A stretch of DNA of 64,000 nt. Origin: an uncultured Bizionia sp. (GTDB taxonomy: Bacteria; Bacteroidota; Bacteroidia; Flavobacteriales; Flavobacteriaceae). Of this stretch, positions 9,249 through 18,072 are shown piece by piece. The stretch lies in contig CANMCF010000010.1 of the NCBI GenBank assembly GCA_947496215.1, positions 62,001 through 126,000 of the forward strand, read 5' to 3'. Below the pieces are notes generated by a model. The model searched no databases. It worked only from the letters and a program-made list of their open reading frames with translations, and was not told the DNA's origin. Positions within the stretch are counted from its first letter, which is position 1. Every line of letters begins with the position of its first letter. A program made the translations under genes and the position numbers.

Positions 9249-10280
9249 ATGAAAAAAGGAGTTTTACTCGTAAACTTAGGCTCTCCAGATAGCCCAGAGC
9301 CAAAAGATGTTAAAAGATATTTAGGAGAGTTTTTAATGGATGAACGCGTCATAGATGTTCCACTTTGGGCAAGGACATTACTTGTGAAAGGTATCATATT
9401 GAATACAAGACCGAAACAATCTGCCGAAGCATATAAGAAGATATGGTGGAAAAATGGATCACCGTTGATAGTCTTGTCAGAAGAACTACAAGACAAGGTT
9501 CAAGAGCAAGTGGAGTTTCCCGTGGCATTGGCAATGAGATATGGAAGCATGACCATAAAAAAAGGATTGCAAGAATTGGTGGACAAAGGTGTGGATGAAG
9601 TAATGTTGATTCCATTGTATCCTCAATTCGCCATGGCTACGACCGAGACCATTTTGGTTTTGGCGGAAGAAGTGCGCAAAGCGCATTTTTCGAACTTGAA
9701 AATTGAATCGCTCCCTGCTTTCTATAACGATCTGGAATACATAGATGTGTTGTCTAACTCGATACAAAGGCACTTGAAAGGGAAGGAATATGAGCATTTG
9801 CTGTTCTCCTATCATGGAGTGCCAGAAAGACATATTCGTAAAAGTGACATCACAAAGTCACATTGCAAGATAGATGGGAGCTGTTGTGCAACACCATCCA
9901 AGGCACATGAGTTTTGTTATAGGCACCAATGTTATGAAGTTACAAGATTGGTGGCGGAAAAGCTTGACTTGGTAGAAGGAGCCTATTCAACCTCATTTCA
10001 ATCTCGTCTAGGCTTTGACCCTTGGTTGTTACCGTATACGGATAGAACGATCGAACGTTTAGGGAAAAAAGGAGTTAAAAGCATGGCAATAGTGACACCC
10101 GCATTTGTTAGCGATTGTTTGGAGACCTTGGAGGAAATTGCAATGGAAGGAGAAGAAATATTTCATGAAGTTGGAGGAGGTGAATTTACAACCGTTCCTT
10201 GTTTGAATACAGATGCCGCTTGGGTATCACTCATAGCAAAATGGATTAATGAATGGTCTATGAAATCAGTAACAGCATAG
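9249..10280 (+). CDS. hemH: Ferrochelatase (HemH)
   Basis: A 343-residue enzyme inserting Fe2+ into protoporphyrin IX to make haem. The N-terminus GVLLVNLGSPDSPEPKDVKRYLGEF is diagnostic. The metal/proton histidine sits in LLFSYHGVPERH near residue 185, and the C-terminal active-site acidic stretch is TPAFVSDCLETLEEIAMEG. A cysteine-rich insert CKIDGSCCATPSKAHEFCYRHQC near residues 202-225 resembles the extra loop of many Bacteroidota and proteobacterial ferrochelatases; whether it binds metal is not shown. hemJ follows 8 bp later, so the two terminal steps are co-transcribed. Confidence 0.97.
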   Translation: MKKGVLLVNLGSPDSPEPKDVKRYLGEFLMDERVIDVPLWARTLLVKGIILNTRPKQSAEAYKKIWWKNGSPLIVLSEELQDKVQEQVEFPVALAMRYGSMTIKKGLQELVDKGVDEVMLIPLYPQFAMATTETILVLAEEVRKAHFSNLKIESLPAFYNDLEYIDVLSNSIQRHLKGKEYEHLLFSYHGVPERHIRKSDITKSHCKIDGSCCATPSKAHEFCYRHQCYEVTRLVAEKLDLVEGAYSTSFQSRLGFDPWLLPYTDRTIERLGKKGVKSMAIVTPAFVSDCLETLEEIAMEGEEIFHEVGGGEFTTVPCLNTDAAWVSLIAKWINEWSMKSVTA

Positions 10281-10288
10281 CAATTTAG

Positions 10289-10834
10289 ATGGAGTACAAT
10301 TATATAAAGGCGTTGCATTTGATATTTGTGATTACTTGGTTTGCAGGCTTGTTCTACATTCCAAGATTATTTGTATACCAGATAGAGGCGTTTCACAAAC
10401 CTTCTCCAGAGAAGGAGATCTTAGGTAAGCAATTGAAGTTGATGGCAAAACGCCTGTGGTTCATCATTACTTGGCCATCGGCGATATTGGCTATTTTGTT
10501 TGCCGTATGGTTAATGGTCTTGGTGCCAAGTTGGTTGGAACAATCTTGGATGCATGTGAAATTGGGATTTGTCGCCTTACTTATAATTTATCATGTAAAA
10601 ACACATATTTATTTCAAGCAATTGCAAGAAGACATAGTTAAAAAGACATCCAACTTCATGCGTCTATGGAATGAAGGTGCTACTTTCATTTTGTTTGCCG
10701 TCGTATTTTTGGTGATATTGAAAAATGCGCTCAATTGGATTTTTGGAGTTGTAGGCATAATTGTTTTGGGAGTCCTTTTAATGTTGGGATTCAAAGTCTA
10801 TAAACGCATTCGAGATAAAAATCCGGAAGTTTGA
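10289..10834 (+). CDS. hemJ: Protoporphyrinogen IX oxidase HemJ
   Basis: A 181-residue integral membrane protein of the HemJ/UPF0093 family, which oxidises protoporphyrinogen IX to protoporphyrin IX. The conserved N-terminus (ALHLIFVITWFAGLFYIPRLF) carries the invariant histidine at residue 10. There are four to five hydrophobic helices, and the family's MAKRLWFIITWPSAILA follows near residue 50. Adjacent hemH, which uses the product, supports the assignment. No hemG or hemY is present, so this is likely the cell's oxidase for this step. Confidence 0.94.
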   Translation: MEYNYIKALHLIFVITWFAGLFYIPRLFVYQIEAFHKPSPEKEILGKQLKLMAKRLWFIITWPSAILAILFAVWLMVLVPSWLEQSWMHVKLGFVALLIIYHVKTHIYFKQLQEDIVKKTSNFMRLWNEGATFILFAVVFLVILKNALNWIFGVVGIIVLGVLLMLGFKVYKRIRDKNPEV

Positions 10835-10898
10835 TCGAGTAGGTATATGTGATCTGCCATGTCGAGGATGCCCTTTAGGTGTCATATTGGTTCGATTA

Positions 10899-10928
10899 TT
10901 GTAGTGTTCATGGGAACATATAGCTTTG
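10899..10928 (+). promoter_or_regulatory. Promoter of the orphan sensor kinase gene
   Basis: TTG at 10899-10901, exactly 19 bp, then TAGCTTTG at 10921-10928 fit the Bacteroidota TTG-N19-TAnnTTTG consensus in full. The kinase ATG is at 10947, so the leader would be very short (about 12 nt). The kinase is thus probably transcribed independently of hemH-hemJ. Confidence 0.6.
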
Positions 10929-10946
10929 TAATAGAGAAATAATTAA

Positions 10947-12398
10947 ATGAGATTAAGAAAATTATCTTTACGTGTCCGTATATTCATAGCAATGATATTG
11001 TTGGTGTTGTTGTCCTCCATACTTATTGCGGCAGTAGCCATCCATCAGTACAACGAAGAAACACAAGATTATCACAATCAACGTCTAGAACGTAAGGAAA
11101 GGGCTATAACCACTAGTTTGGTATACGAATTAAGGGAGACATCCTATGAAATCATCACCGAAAAAATACCTCTCATCTTCAAGGGCAAGATAAGCAAGAT
11201 AGCAGACATTCACAGTCAAGCCATAGATTTGTACGATTTGGAGGGATCATTTCTTATTTCATCCAAATCGGAATTAAAATTGGAAAAGGAGAAGGAATGT
11301 CTCAAGGCAGAGGTTTTGAATGCGTTGTTGAATACGGCCGAGCATCGTTTCGTTGAACATAGAGAGGAAGGAGAAGAAACCTTTTTGTCATCTTACATTT
11401 ATATATTGGATAAGAAATCCAAGCCATTGGCAATTATAAATTTACCTTATTTGGAAAGAGATGAGTTTCTGGCAAAGGAATTGGGTGAGTTTTTGGAACG
11501 GTTGAGTTATACCTCGATAATAGTGCTTTTGATAGCTGTGGCCTTGGCATTCTTTGTTTCCAAGTACATCACCAAATCGTTGAATGCCATAAGTGAGAAA
11601 ATGAGAGCTACACGATTGGAAAAACGTAATGAGAAAGTTGTCATAGACAATGTAAGCGAGGAAATCTCCATCTTGATAAATTCATATAACAGCATGATCG
11701 ACGAATTGGAGGAGAGTGCTGTGCAATTGGCAACGAGCGAAAGAGAGCAAGCGTGGCGAGAAATGGCGAAACAGGTGGCGCATGAAATAAAAAACCCGTT
11801 GACACCAATGCGCTTGACCGTTCAGAGCTTTCAACGTAAATTTGACCCTGCAGACGAAAAGATCCATCAAAAATTGGATGAATACAGTAAGACCTTGATT
11901 CAGCAAATCGATACCATGAGTACGATAGCTGGCGCATTTTCCAATTTTGCAAAAATGCCGGCACAACAAAATGAAATGCTCAATGTCGTGGAAATAGTAG
12001 ACTTGTCGTTGGATATTTTCAATGAGGATTACATTACATTTCATTCAGATCAAAAAGAAATCGTCGCCAAGTTCGATCGTACACAATTGATACGTGTGGT
12101 TACGAATCTGATTAAAAACGGGATTCAAGCCATTCCGGAAGACCAAACTCCGAGGATATTGGTTACCGTTTCCGAAAAAAATGGAAAGGTGAATATAACG
12201 GTTTCAGACAATGGCGTTGGGATCACCGAAGAAAACAAGCCAAAGGTGTTCGAACCAAAGTTCACAACAAAAACAAGTGGTATGGGACTTGGGTTGCCAA
12301 TGGTGAAAAACATAGTGGAAACTTATGGAGGAACAATTACCTTTGTATCTCAAAAAGGAAGTGGTACAACCTTTACGGTGCAGTTTCCAAAAGGGTAA
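10947..12398 (+). CDS. Orphan sensor histidine kinase (HAMP-HisKA-HATPase)
   Basis: A 483-residue membrane kinase with a first transmembrane helix near residues 11-32, a periplasmic sensing part of about 150 residues, and a second helix near 190-209. A HAMP segment follows, then HisKA with the phosphorylated histidine in AKQVAHEIKNPLTPMRL near residue 278. The ATPase domain has the N box VTNLIKNGIQAIP, SDNGVGI and GMGLGLPMVKNIVE. No response regulator is adjacent, so the partner is elsewhere. The NPLTPMRLT H box resembles NtrY-type kinases. The signal is unknown. Confidence 0.93.
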   Translation: MRLRKLSLRVRIFIAMILLVLLSSILIAAVAIHQYNEETQDYHNQRLERKERAITTSLVYELRETSYEIITEKIPLIFKGKISKIADIHSQAIDLYDLEGSFLISSKSELKLEKEKECLKAEVLNALLNTAEHRFVEHREEGEETFLSSYIYILDKKSKPLAIINLPYLERDEFLAKELGEFLERLSYTSIIVLLIAVALAFFVSKYITKSLNAISEKMRATRLEKRNEKVVIDNVSEEISILINSYNSMIDELEESAVQLATSEREQAWREMAKQVAHEIKNPLTPMRLTVQSFQRKFDPADEKIHQKLDEYSKTLIQQIDTMSTIAGAFSNFAKMPAQQNEMLNVVEIVDLSLDIFNEDYITFHSDQKEIVAKFDRTQLIRVVTNLIKNGIQAIPEDQTPRILVTVSEKNGKVNITVSDNGVGITEENKPKVFEPKFTTKTSGMGLGLPMVKNIVETYGGTITFVSQKGSGTTFTVQFPKG

Positions 12399-12479
12399 TT
12401 TTACGATTGCTAATATCACTTTAAAATAAAGTATAATTAAAAGATCTTGACTTAGCAAGATTGATAAAATGAATTTTCA

Positions 12480-13262
12480 ATGAACTACGAAAACATACTT
12501 GCCGAAACCCAAAATGGAATAACAACCATTACGATTAACCGCCCAAGTAAGCTGAATGCCTTGAACAAGGCAACAATCAATGAGTTGCATAATGCCTTCA
12601 AGGATGCAGATGAAGATGTGGGAACCAGAGTCATCATAATTACTGGAAGCGGGGAAAAGGCATTTGTAGCAGGTGCAGATATTAGCGAGTTTGCAGACTT
12701 CGATGTTGAGAACGGAGAGAAGCTGGCTGCAGAAGGGCAAGAGTTGTTGTTTGATTTTGTTGAAAATCTATCGACTCCAGTTATTGCAGCGATCAATGGT
12801 TTTGCTCTTGGAGGAGGCTTGGAGTTGGCAATGTCGGCTCATTTCAGGTTGGCAAGCACCAATGCAAAAATGGGATTGCCGGAAGTATCGTTGGGTGTTA
12901 TTCCTGGTTATGGAGGGACGCAACGATTACCACAATTGATAGGTAAAGGGAGAGCAATGGAAATGGTCATGACAGCTGGAATGATAGATGCCAACAAGGC
13001 TTTAAGATATGGTTTGGTAAACGATGTCGTAGAATTGGAGGAGTTGATGCCATTGGCAAAAAAAATAGGAAGCAAGATCATGCGTAATTCCTCAGTGGCC
13101 ATAGGAAAAGCAATCAAAGCGATCAATGCCAATTTCAAAGATGGTGTGGATGGGTTTGGAGTAGAAATCGAACAGTTTGGAAACTGTTTTGGGACCGAAG
13201 ACTTCAAAGAAGGAACTAAGGCATTTTTAGAAAAGCGAAAAGCAGAATTTCCAGGTAAATAA
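12480..13262 (+). CDS. Enoyl-CoA hydratase/isomerase family protein
   Basis: A 260-residue crotonase. Oxyanion-hole and catalytic regions are GSGEKAFVAGADISEFAD near residues 57-75, NGFALGGGLELAMSAHFRLAS (first catalytic Glu) near 105-125, and GLPEVSLGVIPGYGGTQRLP (second catalytic Glu) near 133-152. With both glutamates present, hydration of trans-2-enoyl-CoA in fatty-acid or amino-acid oxidation is the best call. The gene is monocistronic and converges with the T9SS cargo gene only 26 bp away. Confidence 0.92.
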   Translation: MNYENILAETQNGITTITINRPSKLNALNKATINELHNAFKDADEDVGTRVIIITGSGEKAFVAGADISEFADFDVENGEKLAAEGQELLFDFVENLSTPVIAAINGFALGGGLELAMSAHFRLASTNAKMGLPEVSLGVIPGYGGTQRLPQLIGKGRAMEMVMTAGMIDANKALRYGLVNDVVELEELMPLAKKIGSKIMRNSSVAIGKAIKAINANFKDGVDGFGVEIEQFGNCFGTEDFKEGTKAFLEKRKAEFPGK

Positions 13263-13288
13263 ACAATTTCCTCAAATTAGGATCGGTG

Positions 13289-14408
13289 TTAGATTAAAAG
13301 CTGTTTGCTAAACTTCTTGTTGGATTTCGTTGTGGTATGGTATGGTATGGTATGGTATGGTTTTTTTAAGATCTTGGTCATTACACTTCTGTAATCTAAA
13401 TCCAAACGTAGAAAATATTGGCCAGCACTCAATGATTCTATGTTTAGGTTTATTGAGCCAGTAGTATTCTTTCCTGTGCCAGTGATTATTTTTCTTCCAA
13501 TAACATCAAAGATTGCATATGAGACGATGTTTTCATTTGTGGGATTGCTTATGGTCAGTGGGCCTCTGGTCGGGTTTGGGTAAATGGATAATGAGTTTTC
13601 TTCAAACTCGTCAACAGACAATAGTGCATTGCCTTCAATTGTAAATGCGAAATTTGCAACTTCATTGTTAGTGACCTCTAGAATCGAAGTCCATGTTGAA
13701 TAGTTGTCAGTAAGTGCCATATCCTTGTCCATGTATTGACCATAAGATAGAGTGTTTGTTATATTTGGATCTGGACCAATTGTTGTCCATATTTTCAAAG
13801 CTTCCTCATAATCAAAGTCTACATAAGATAAATTGTCTAGTCTCGGGAAAAAAGATATCCAGTAGGTTCCTTCAGGAAGATTAAATGAGGAGCCGTTGTA
13901 TGCTTCGATGTCAAAAGTGAAGTTTACAACTCCAGTCCCTAGTCCATAATCGTCCTCTATTTCTAGTGCACCACTGGTGGGCCCGAGATTTATAATTTCC
14001 AAGAGTCCAGTTCCTACTTCAGATGGATCATTGGATGGAACGTTATCATCTGAATTGGCATAGATGTATAAATCCACTCCAGTTAAATTATTGTTGATAA
14101 GATCACTTGGGCTATAAGTTATTCCGAATATCTTGATCTTGGTGATCTCACTTGCAGAGCTTAGTTTAAAGTCGTCTGCATACCATATTCCGGTATCATC
14201 TACATTGGAATGCGTAATGGGTATGGCTATCATTTCAAGGTTTTCAGGTGGAACCATTCCAGGATTTTGATCCCACAACAAGGTATTGGAGGAACTCATC
14301 TTCATTGGTGATGACAAGGATGGGTCGAAGTTGATTTTTTTTACGTGCTTCTGTGCATTTGTTGCTATGGAAACTAAAAAAATGCCATATAGTAAATATT
14401 TTTTTCAT
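13289..14408 (-). CDS. T9SS-sorted secreted protein, frameshifted in its signal peptide
   Basis: The longest open frame ends at 13289 and its first in-frame ATG is at 14317, which would lack a signal peptide. Upstream, the same frame continues as YLLYGIFLVSIATNAQKHVKK, a clear signal peptide. The only suitable start, ATG at 14408-14406, is one base out of frame because of a run of seven A residues on the coding strand (14405-14399); six would give MKKYLLYGIFLVSIATNA. The mature part has beta-rich repeats and a type A T9SS sorting domain (YPNPTRGPLTIS ... AGQYFLRLD). After the usual ending MTKILKK the frame runs 23 residues further, through a CCATA repeat. This is a phase-variable gene, a pseudogene or a sequencing error. 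The role is unknown. Confidence 0.65.
13333..13360. repeat. Pentanucleotide tandem repeat (TATGG)5
   Basis: Five perfect copies of TATGG (13336-13360) preceded by a partial TGG unit. It lies inside the 3' end of the T9SS cargo gene, directly after the codons for the sorting domain. A five-base unit changes the reading frame with each gain or loss, so slippage would alter the C-terminal tail. Confidence 0.9.
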
Positions 14409-14624
14409 AACAATTGTTATTTTGTCTTCATAGTTTTACGGATACGTAATTAGCTGGTGTTTAGATGATTGTGATATATTGTTATTAGGACGCTTCAAAA
14501 TTGCTTTACCCTACCTTTTCAAATTTCATAGAAATAATGGAAAGGATTCACTTCATTTTAATTCTCCTGAGAAATTAAACAATTTGACGATAAATTGAAT
14601 GTGAAACTATTTATGTTATAATGA

Positions 14625-14652
14625 TATTTTTTTGTAATTTTACAAAAAAATA
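14625..14652. promoter_or_regulatory. Perfect 13-bp inverted repeat before the radical SAM gene
   Basis: TATTTTTTTGTAA, two T residues, then its exact complement TTACAAAAAAATA, ending 6 bp before the ATG at 14659. The left arm contains a -7-like TA...TTTG element, so the repeat may be an operator overlapping a promoter. Alternatively it forms an AU-only hairpin over the start region in RNA. No matching site was noticed elsewhere in the window. Confidence 0.5.
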
Positions 14653-14658
14653 TAAAAT

Positions 14659-15732
14659 ATGTTTGACAATGAAATCATAAAGGGGAGAGGTGCTCAACTA
14701 AATACCCACAATCGTTTTTTTGAATTAGAGCACGAAACACGTGATGATTTCTTGGAGTATTGTGAAAAGGAAGGTGAACATGCCGATAAAGACAAAACAC
14801 TTTATTTGAAAGTGTTTCCAAAGACAATAGTCAACAAGGTGACAAGCCCAGATGTGGGAATGGCATTTTCAATGAATCCATATCAAGGTTGCGAACATGG
14901 TTGCATCTACTGTTACGCAAGAAATAGTCATGAGTTTTGGGGGTATAGTGCTGGATTGGATTTTGAACGTCGTATTCTAGTTAAAAAGGATGCTCCAAAA
15001 CTTTTGGAAACATTGCTCAAGAAAAAGAGTTGGAAGGCACATGTCATCGTAATGTCTGGTAATACGGATTGCTATCAGCCGGCAGAACGAAGATTTGAAA
15101 TTACGCGACAATGTCTGAAGGTTTTTCTAAAATATAGGCACCCTGTGTCCATCATTACCAAAAATGCATTGATACTTCGAGATTTGGATCTTTTGAAAGC
15201 ACTGGCCAAAGACAACTTGATAAGCGTGAACATGTCCATAACCTCTTTGTCTGAAGAAACCAGACGTATTTTGGAACCCAGAACTGCCACAAGCAAAAAA
15301 CGCTTGGAAACAGTGAAATTGCTAAGTGAAAATGGTGTGCCTGTAAATGTGATGTTGGCTCCTATAATCCCTTCTATAAACAGCCATGAGATTTTACCAT
15401 TGGCAAAAACGGTTTCGGAGCATGGAGCACTATCCATAGCGCATACCATCGTGAGGTTGAATGGTGCAATCGGGGAAGTTTTTTCGGATTGGATTAAAAA
15501 GACAATGCCGGATAGGGCAGAAAAGGTTTTGCATCAAATTGAAAGTTGTCACGGCGGAACGTTAAACGATAGTCGTTATGGGAAGCGTATGGGAGGCGAA
15601 GGGAAAATTGCCGAGCAAATACATAGTCTCGTCAAGCTGGCAAGACTCAAATACTTCAAAGGAAAAAAAATGCCTAGACTGGAGACTTCTCTTCATGAAA
15701 CTTACAAGGACGGACAATTGAAATTGTTTTGA
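14659..15732 (+). CDS. PA0069 family radical SAM protein (SplB-like)
   Basis: A 357-residue radical SAM protein with its [4Fe-4S] motif CEHGCIYC (CxxxCxxC, cysteines near residues 78, 82 and 85) inside NPYQGCEHGCIYCYARNSHEFWG. This is the signature of the PA0069 group, distantly related to spore photoproduct lyase. VIVMSGNTDCYQPAERRFEITR and SIITKNALILRDLDLL follow as in that family. Substrate and reaction are not established for the group. The gene stands alone behind a palindromic upstream site. Confidence 0.9.
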   Translation: MFDNEIIKGRGAQLNTHNRFFELEHETRDDFLEYCEKEGEHADKDKTLYLKVFPKTIVNKVTSPDVGMAFSMNPYQGCEHGCIYCYARNSHEFWGYSAGLDFERRILVKKDAPKLLETLLKKKSWKAHVIVMSGNTDCYQPAERRFEITRQCLKVFLKYRHPVSIITKNALILRDLDLLKALAKDNLISVNMSITSLSEETRRILEPRTATSKKRLETVKLLSENGVPVNVMLAPIIPSINSHEILPLAKTVSEHGALSIAHTIVRLNGAIGEVFSDWIKKTMPDRAEKVLHQIESCHGGTLNDSRYGKRMGGEGKIAEQIHSLVKLARLKYFKGKKMPRLETSLHETYKDGQLKLF

Positions 15733-15785
15733 AACATTGAAGAATCATACCTTTTGTTTTACGGCATTGGCTGTAATTATTTTCC

Positions 15786-15793
15786 TATTTTTG
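15786..15793 (+). promoter_or_regulatory. Putative -7 box for the secreted unknown at 15821
   Basis: TATTTTTG matches TAnnTTTG and lies 27 bp before the ATG. A TTG at 15767-15769 is 16 bp upstream, shorter than the preferred 19 bp. The fit is partial. Confidence 0.4.
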
Positions 15794-15820
15794 CCCGAAA
15801 TTTATACCTAACAAAACTTT

Positions 15821-17383
15821 ATGAAACAATTTTTTATTGCAGGTCTATTCTTGTTGCTTGCCTTGAATGCATTTGGACAAAACGAAAATATCAACGTCGT
15901 TAAGAGCTCTATTTTTAAAGATAAGAAAAAACATAGCTCTTTGGCATTTTCAGAAGATGACGGTAATGGTGGTGTGGTAACATTGAGAACTTATTATGGA
16001 GGGTTCATTCCAAAATTGAAAGGATATTACATCGAGCATTTCGATAAAAACCTGAATTTAATCAAAGAGACGGAACTCGAGGTGGATAAAAATTACATTA
16101 AGGGAATTCTAATCGATGAAGGTGTTGTTAAACTTATAGAATACAACCATAATAAAAAGGCAGACAAGTATGAATTTAACATATTGTCTGCATCTCTCAA
16201 GGACTTGGATTTTAAAAGAGAGGAATTGTTTGCCTTGGGAGAAGAAGAGATTAAAAAGTACTTTGGTGTGGTACTTGGTCTATTCTTCATCAACAATGGG
16301 ATGAACCAAATGGATTCCAATGCATTGGGTGATGTGTCGTTTTCCCAAAACAAAAACTTCATTGCTTTCAACTTTGACATAAAGAACAAAGATGAGGAAA
16401 CACATAGGATATTCGTCTACAACAGAAAATTTGAAAGAGTAAATGAATATGAATTTAAAAAAGATATAAAAGATAGGCTTTTCGATTATGAAAATGTCGA
16501 TGTGGATGATAATGATGGTTCTGTTTACTTACTGGGAAAAGTGTTTGAAAACAAATCCAGAAGCACAAAGAAAAAAGGAAAGGCAAATTATCACTACGAA
16601 TTGTACAAACTCAACGATGAAGGACAGATAAAGGTGAGTTTCAGAGCAGATGACAACTTTGTTGGCTCATTAACCACAATTAGGTCAAACAACAAGTTGT
16701 CTTGCGTAGGGTTCTATGGTGAAAAAAAAGATTGGAGATACAAAGGGGTTTGTCGATTTGACATGAATCCTGAAACCTTGGAAATAGAAAAGAAGAATTT
16801 CAATGCTTTTTCTGAGCAATTCATATTGGATAAATATGGAAAGAAGAAAGAGAAGGAATTGAGAAATATTTCCTATAGAGGCATATTCGTACAGGAGAAT
16901 GGGGCCATTATCATGAATGCTGAAGAGTTTTTTGTCACTACGCATACATATTCAAGTCCCAATGGAGGGTTTAATACTCGTACGATTTTTCACTACAACG
17001 ACATAATTTCCACAAAAATGGATGCCAATGGAAAATTGGTATGGGCTAGGAACATAAACAAGGCGCAAACAGGGACTACTTTTTCATCCTATACATCGAC
17101 AATAGATGGAGATAATGTTCATTTCTTCATCAATTGTTCGGATAAGATAAAAAAGCTTAGAAACGATAGAATATTGTTCAAGCAAACCAAAGCAAAAAAA
17201 TCTAACTTGTATGCAATCACGATTGATGGAAATGGGGATTTTGATTATAGGAGCATTGTCGATGACAAAGATTCAGAAGTTACTTTTTTTGTAAATAATG
17301 GAATACTTTCAAATGAAGGAAAGGACATCATCTTCATGGGGCGGAAAAAGAAGAAGAAACAACTTATAAAAGTATCTTTGTAA
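15821..17383 (+). CDS. Secreted protein of unknown function
   Basis: A 520-residue protein with a signal peptide (MKQFFIAGLFLLLALNAFG, cleavage near residue 19-20). The mature part is lysine-rich and beta-rich with repeated DxNGxxxY-like strands, suggesting a propeller or similar fold (for example KMDANGKLVWARN, NDEGQIKVSFRADD, TIDGNGDFDYRSI). No T9SS C-terminal domain, lipobox or membrane helix is seen, so it is probably periplasmic. I do not recognise a named family. It is followed by a strong bidirectional terminator. Confidence 0.75.
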   Translation: MKQFFIAGLFLLLALNAFGQNENINVVKSSIFKDKKKHSSLAFSEDDGNGGVVTLRTYYGGFIPKLKGYYIEHFDKNLNLIKETELEVDKNYIKGILIDEGVVKLIEYNHNKKADKYEFNILSASLKDLDFKREELFALGEEEIKKYFGVVLGLFFINNGMNQMDSNALGDVSFSQNKNFIAFNFDIKNKDEETHRIFVYNRKFERVNEYEFKKDIKDRLFDYENVDVDDNDGSVYLLGKVFENKSRSTKKKGKANYHYELYKLNDEGQIKVSFRADDNFVGSLTTIRSNNKLSCVGFYGEKKDWRYKGVCRFDMNPETLEIEKKNFNAFSEQFILDKYGKKKEKELRNISYRGIFVQENGAIIMNAEEFFVTTHTYSSPNGGFNTRTIFHYNDIISTKMDANGKLVWARNINKAQTGTTFSSYTSTIDGDNVHFFINCSDKIKKLRNDRILFKQTKAKKSNLYAITIDGNGDFDYRSIVDDKDSEVTFFVNNGILSNEGKDIIFMGRKKKKKQLIKVSL

Positions 17384-17384
17384 T

Positions 17385-17415
17385 AAAAAGCCTCGAAAAC
17401 ATTTCGAGGCTTTTT
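17385..17415. terminator. Bidirectional intrinsic terminator
   Basis: A 14-bp stem (AAAAAGCCTCGAAA pairing with TTTCGAGGCTTTTT) around a 3-nt loop, with an A run on one side and a T run on the other. It separates the rightward secreted-protein gene from the leftward HD-hydrolase gene and can serve both. Confidence 0.9.
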
Positions 17416-18068
17416 TATTTTTTACCACCCCATTCGGCATAAAACTGCTCCAAGAAGAGCATCATGTATTGATGCCTTTCATTGGCAATCCTTAAACCTG
17501 CCTTCGTATTCATTCTATCCTTTAACAATAACAACTTTTCATAGAAATGATTTATGGTAGGAGCATCGGATGCTTTGTATTGGGCATTGGTCATCTTTAA
17601 GTTTGGTTTGATCTCTGGATCGTATAGCGCTCTATTCTTAAAGCCCCCATAATTGAAGGTTCTTGCAATGCCAATTGCTCCAATTGCATCCAAACGATCA
17701 GCATCCTGTACGACATCCAGCTCTGGAGATTTGAATTTTTGGGCTTCGTTACCTCCTTTGAAGGAGATGTTCTCGATAATTCGTATGACGTGTTCAATGA
17801 CAGCTGAATCCACATTTAAGCCAAACAGGAATTCCCGAGCAATTTTTGGCCCCACAGTTTCGTCTCCATCATGGAATTTGCTATCTGCGATGTCATGCAA
17901 CAAGGCTCCCAATGCTACAACAAGTTTATCTACATCTTCATTTTTTGCTATGAGCAATGCGTTTTTATATACACGTTCAATATGAAACCAATCATGACCT
18001 CCTTCAGCATTTTTCAATTGTTTTTTTACGAAGGTTATGGTGGGTGTTATATACAATTCAGTATTCAT
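17415..18068 (-). CDS. HD domain-containing phosphohydrolase
   Basis: A 217-residue HD-superfamily protein. The metal ligands are seen as GGHDWFHIERVYKNA near residue 22, LGALLHDIADSKFHDGDE near residues 50-67 (the HD pair), and the distal Asp in VVQDADRLDAIGAIGIARTF near residue 120. The family includes YedJ-like nucleotide or phosphate-ester hydrolases; the substrate here is unknown. It starts 4 bp downstream of the acyltransferase stop, so the two form an operon. Confidence 0.88.
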   Translation of the reverse strand: MNTELYITPTITFVKKQLKNAEGGHDWFHIERVYKNALLIAKNEDVDKLVVALGALLHDIADSKFHDGDETVGPKIAREFLFGLNVDSAVIEHVIRIIENISFKGGNEAQKFKSPELDVVQDADRLDAIGAIGIARTFNYGGFKNRALYDPEIKPNLKMTNAQYKASDAPTINHFYEKLLLLKDRMNTKAGLRIANERHQYMMLFLEQFYAEWGGKK

Positions 18069-18072
18069 TAAT

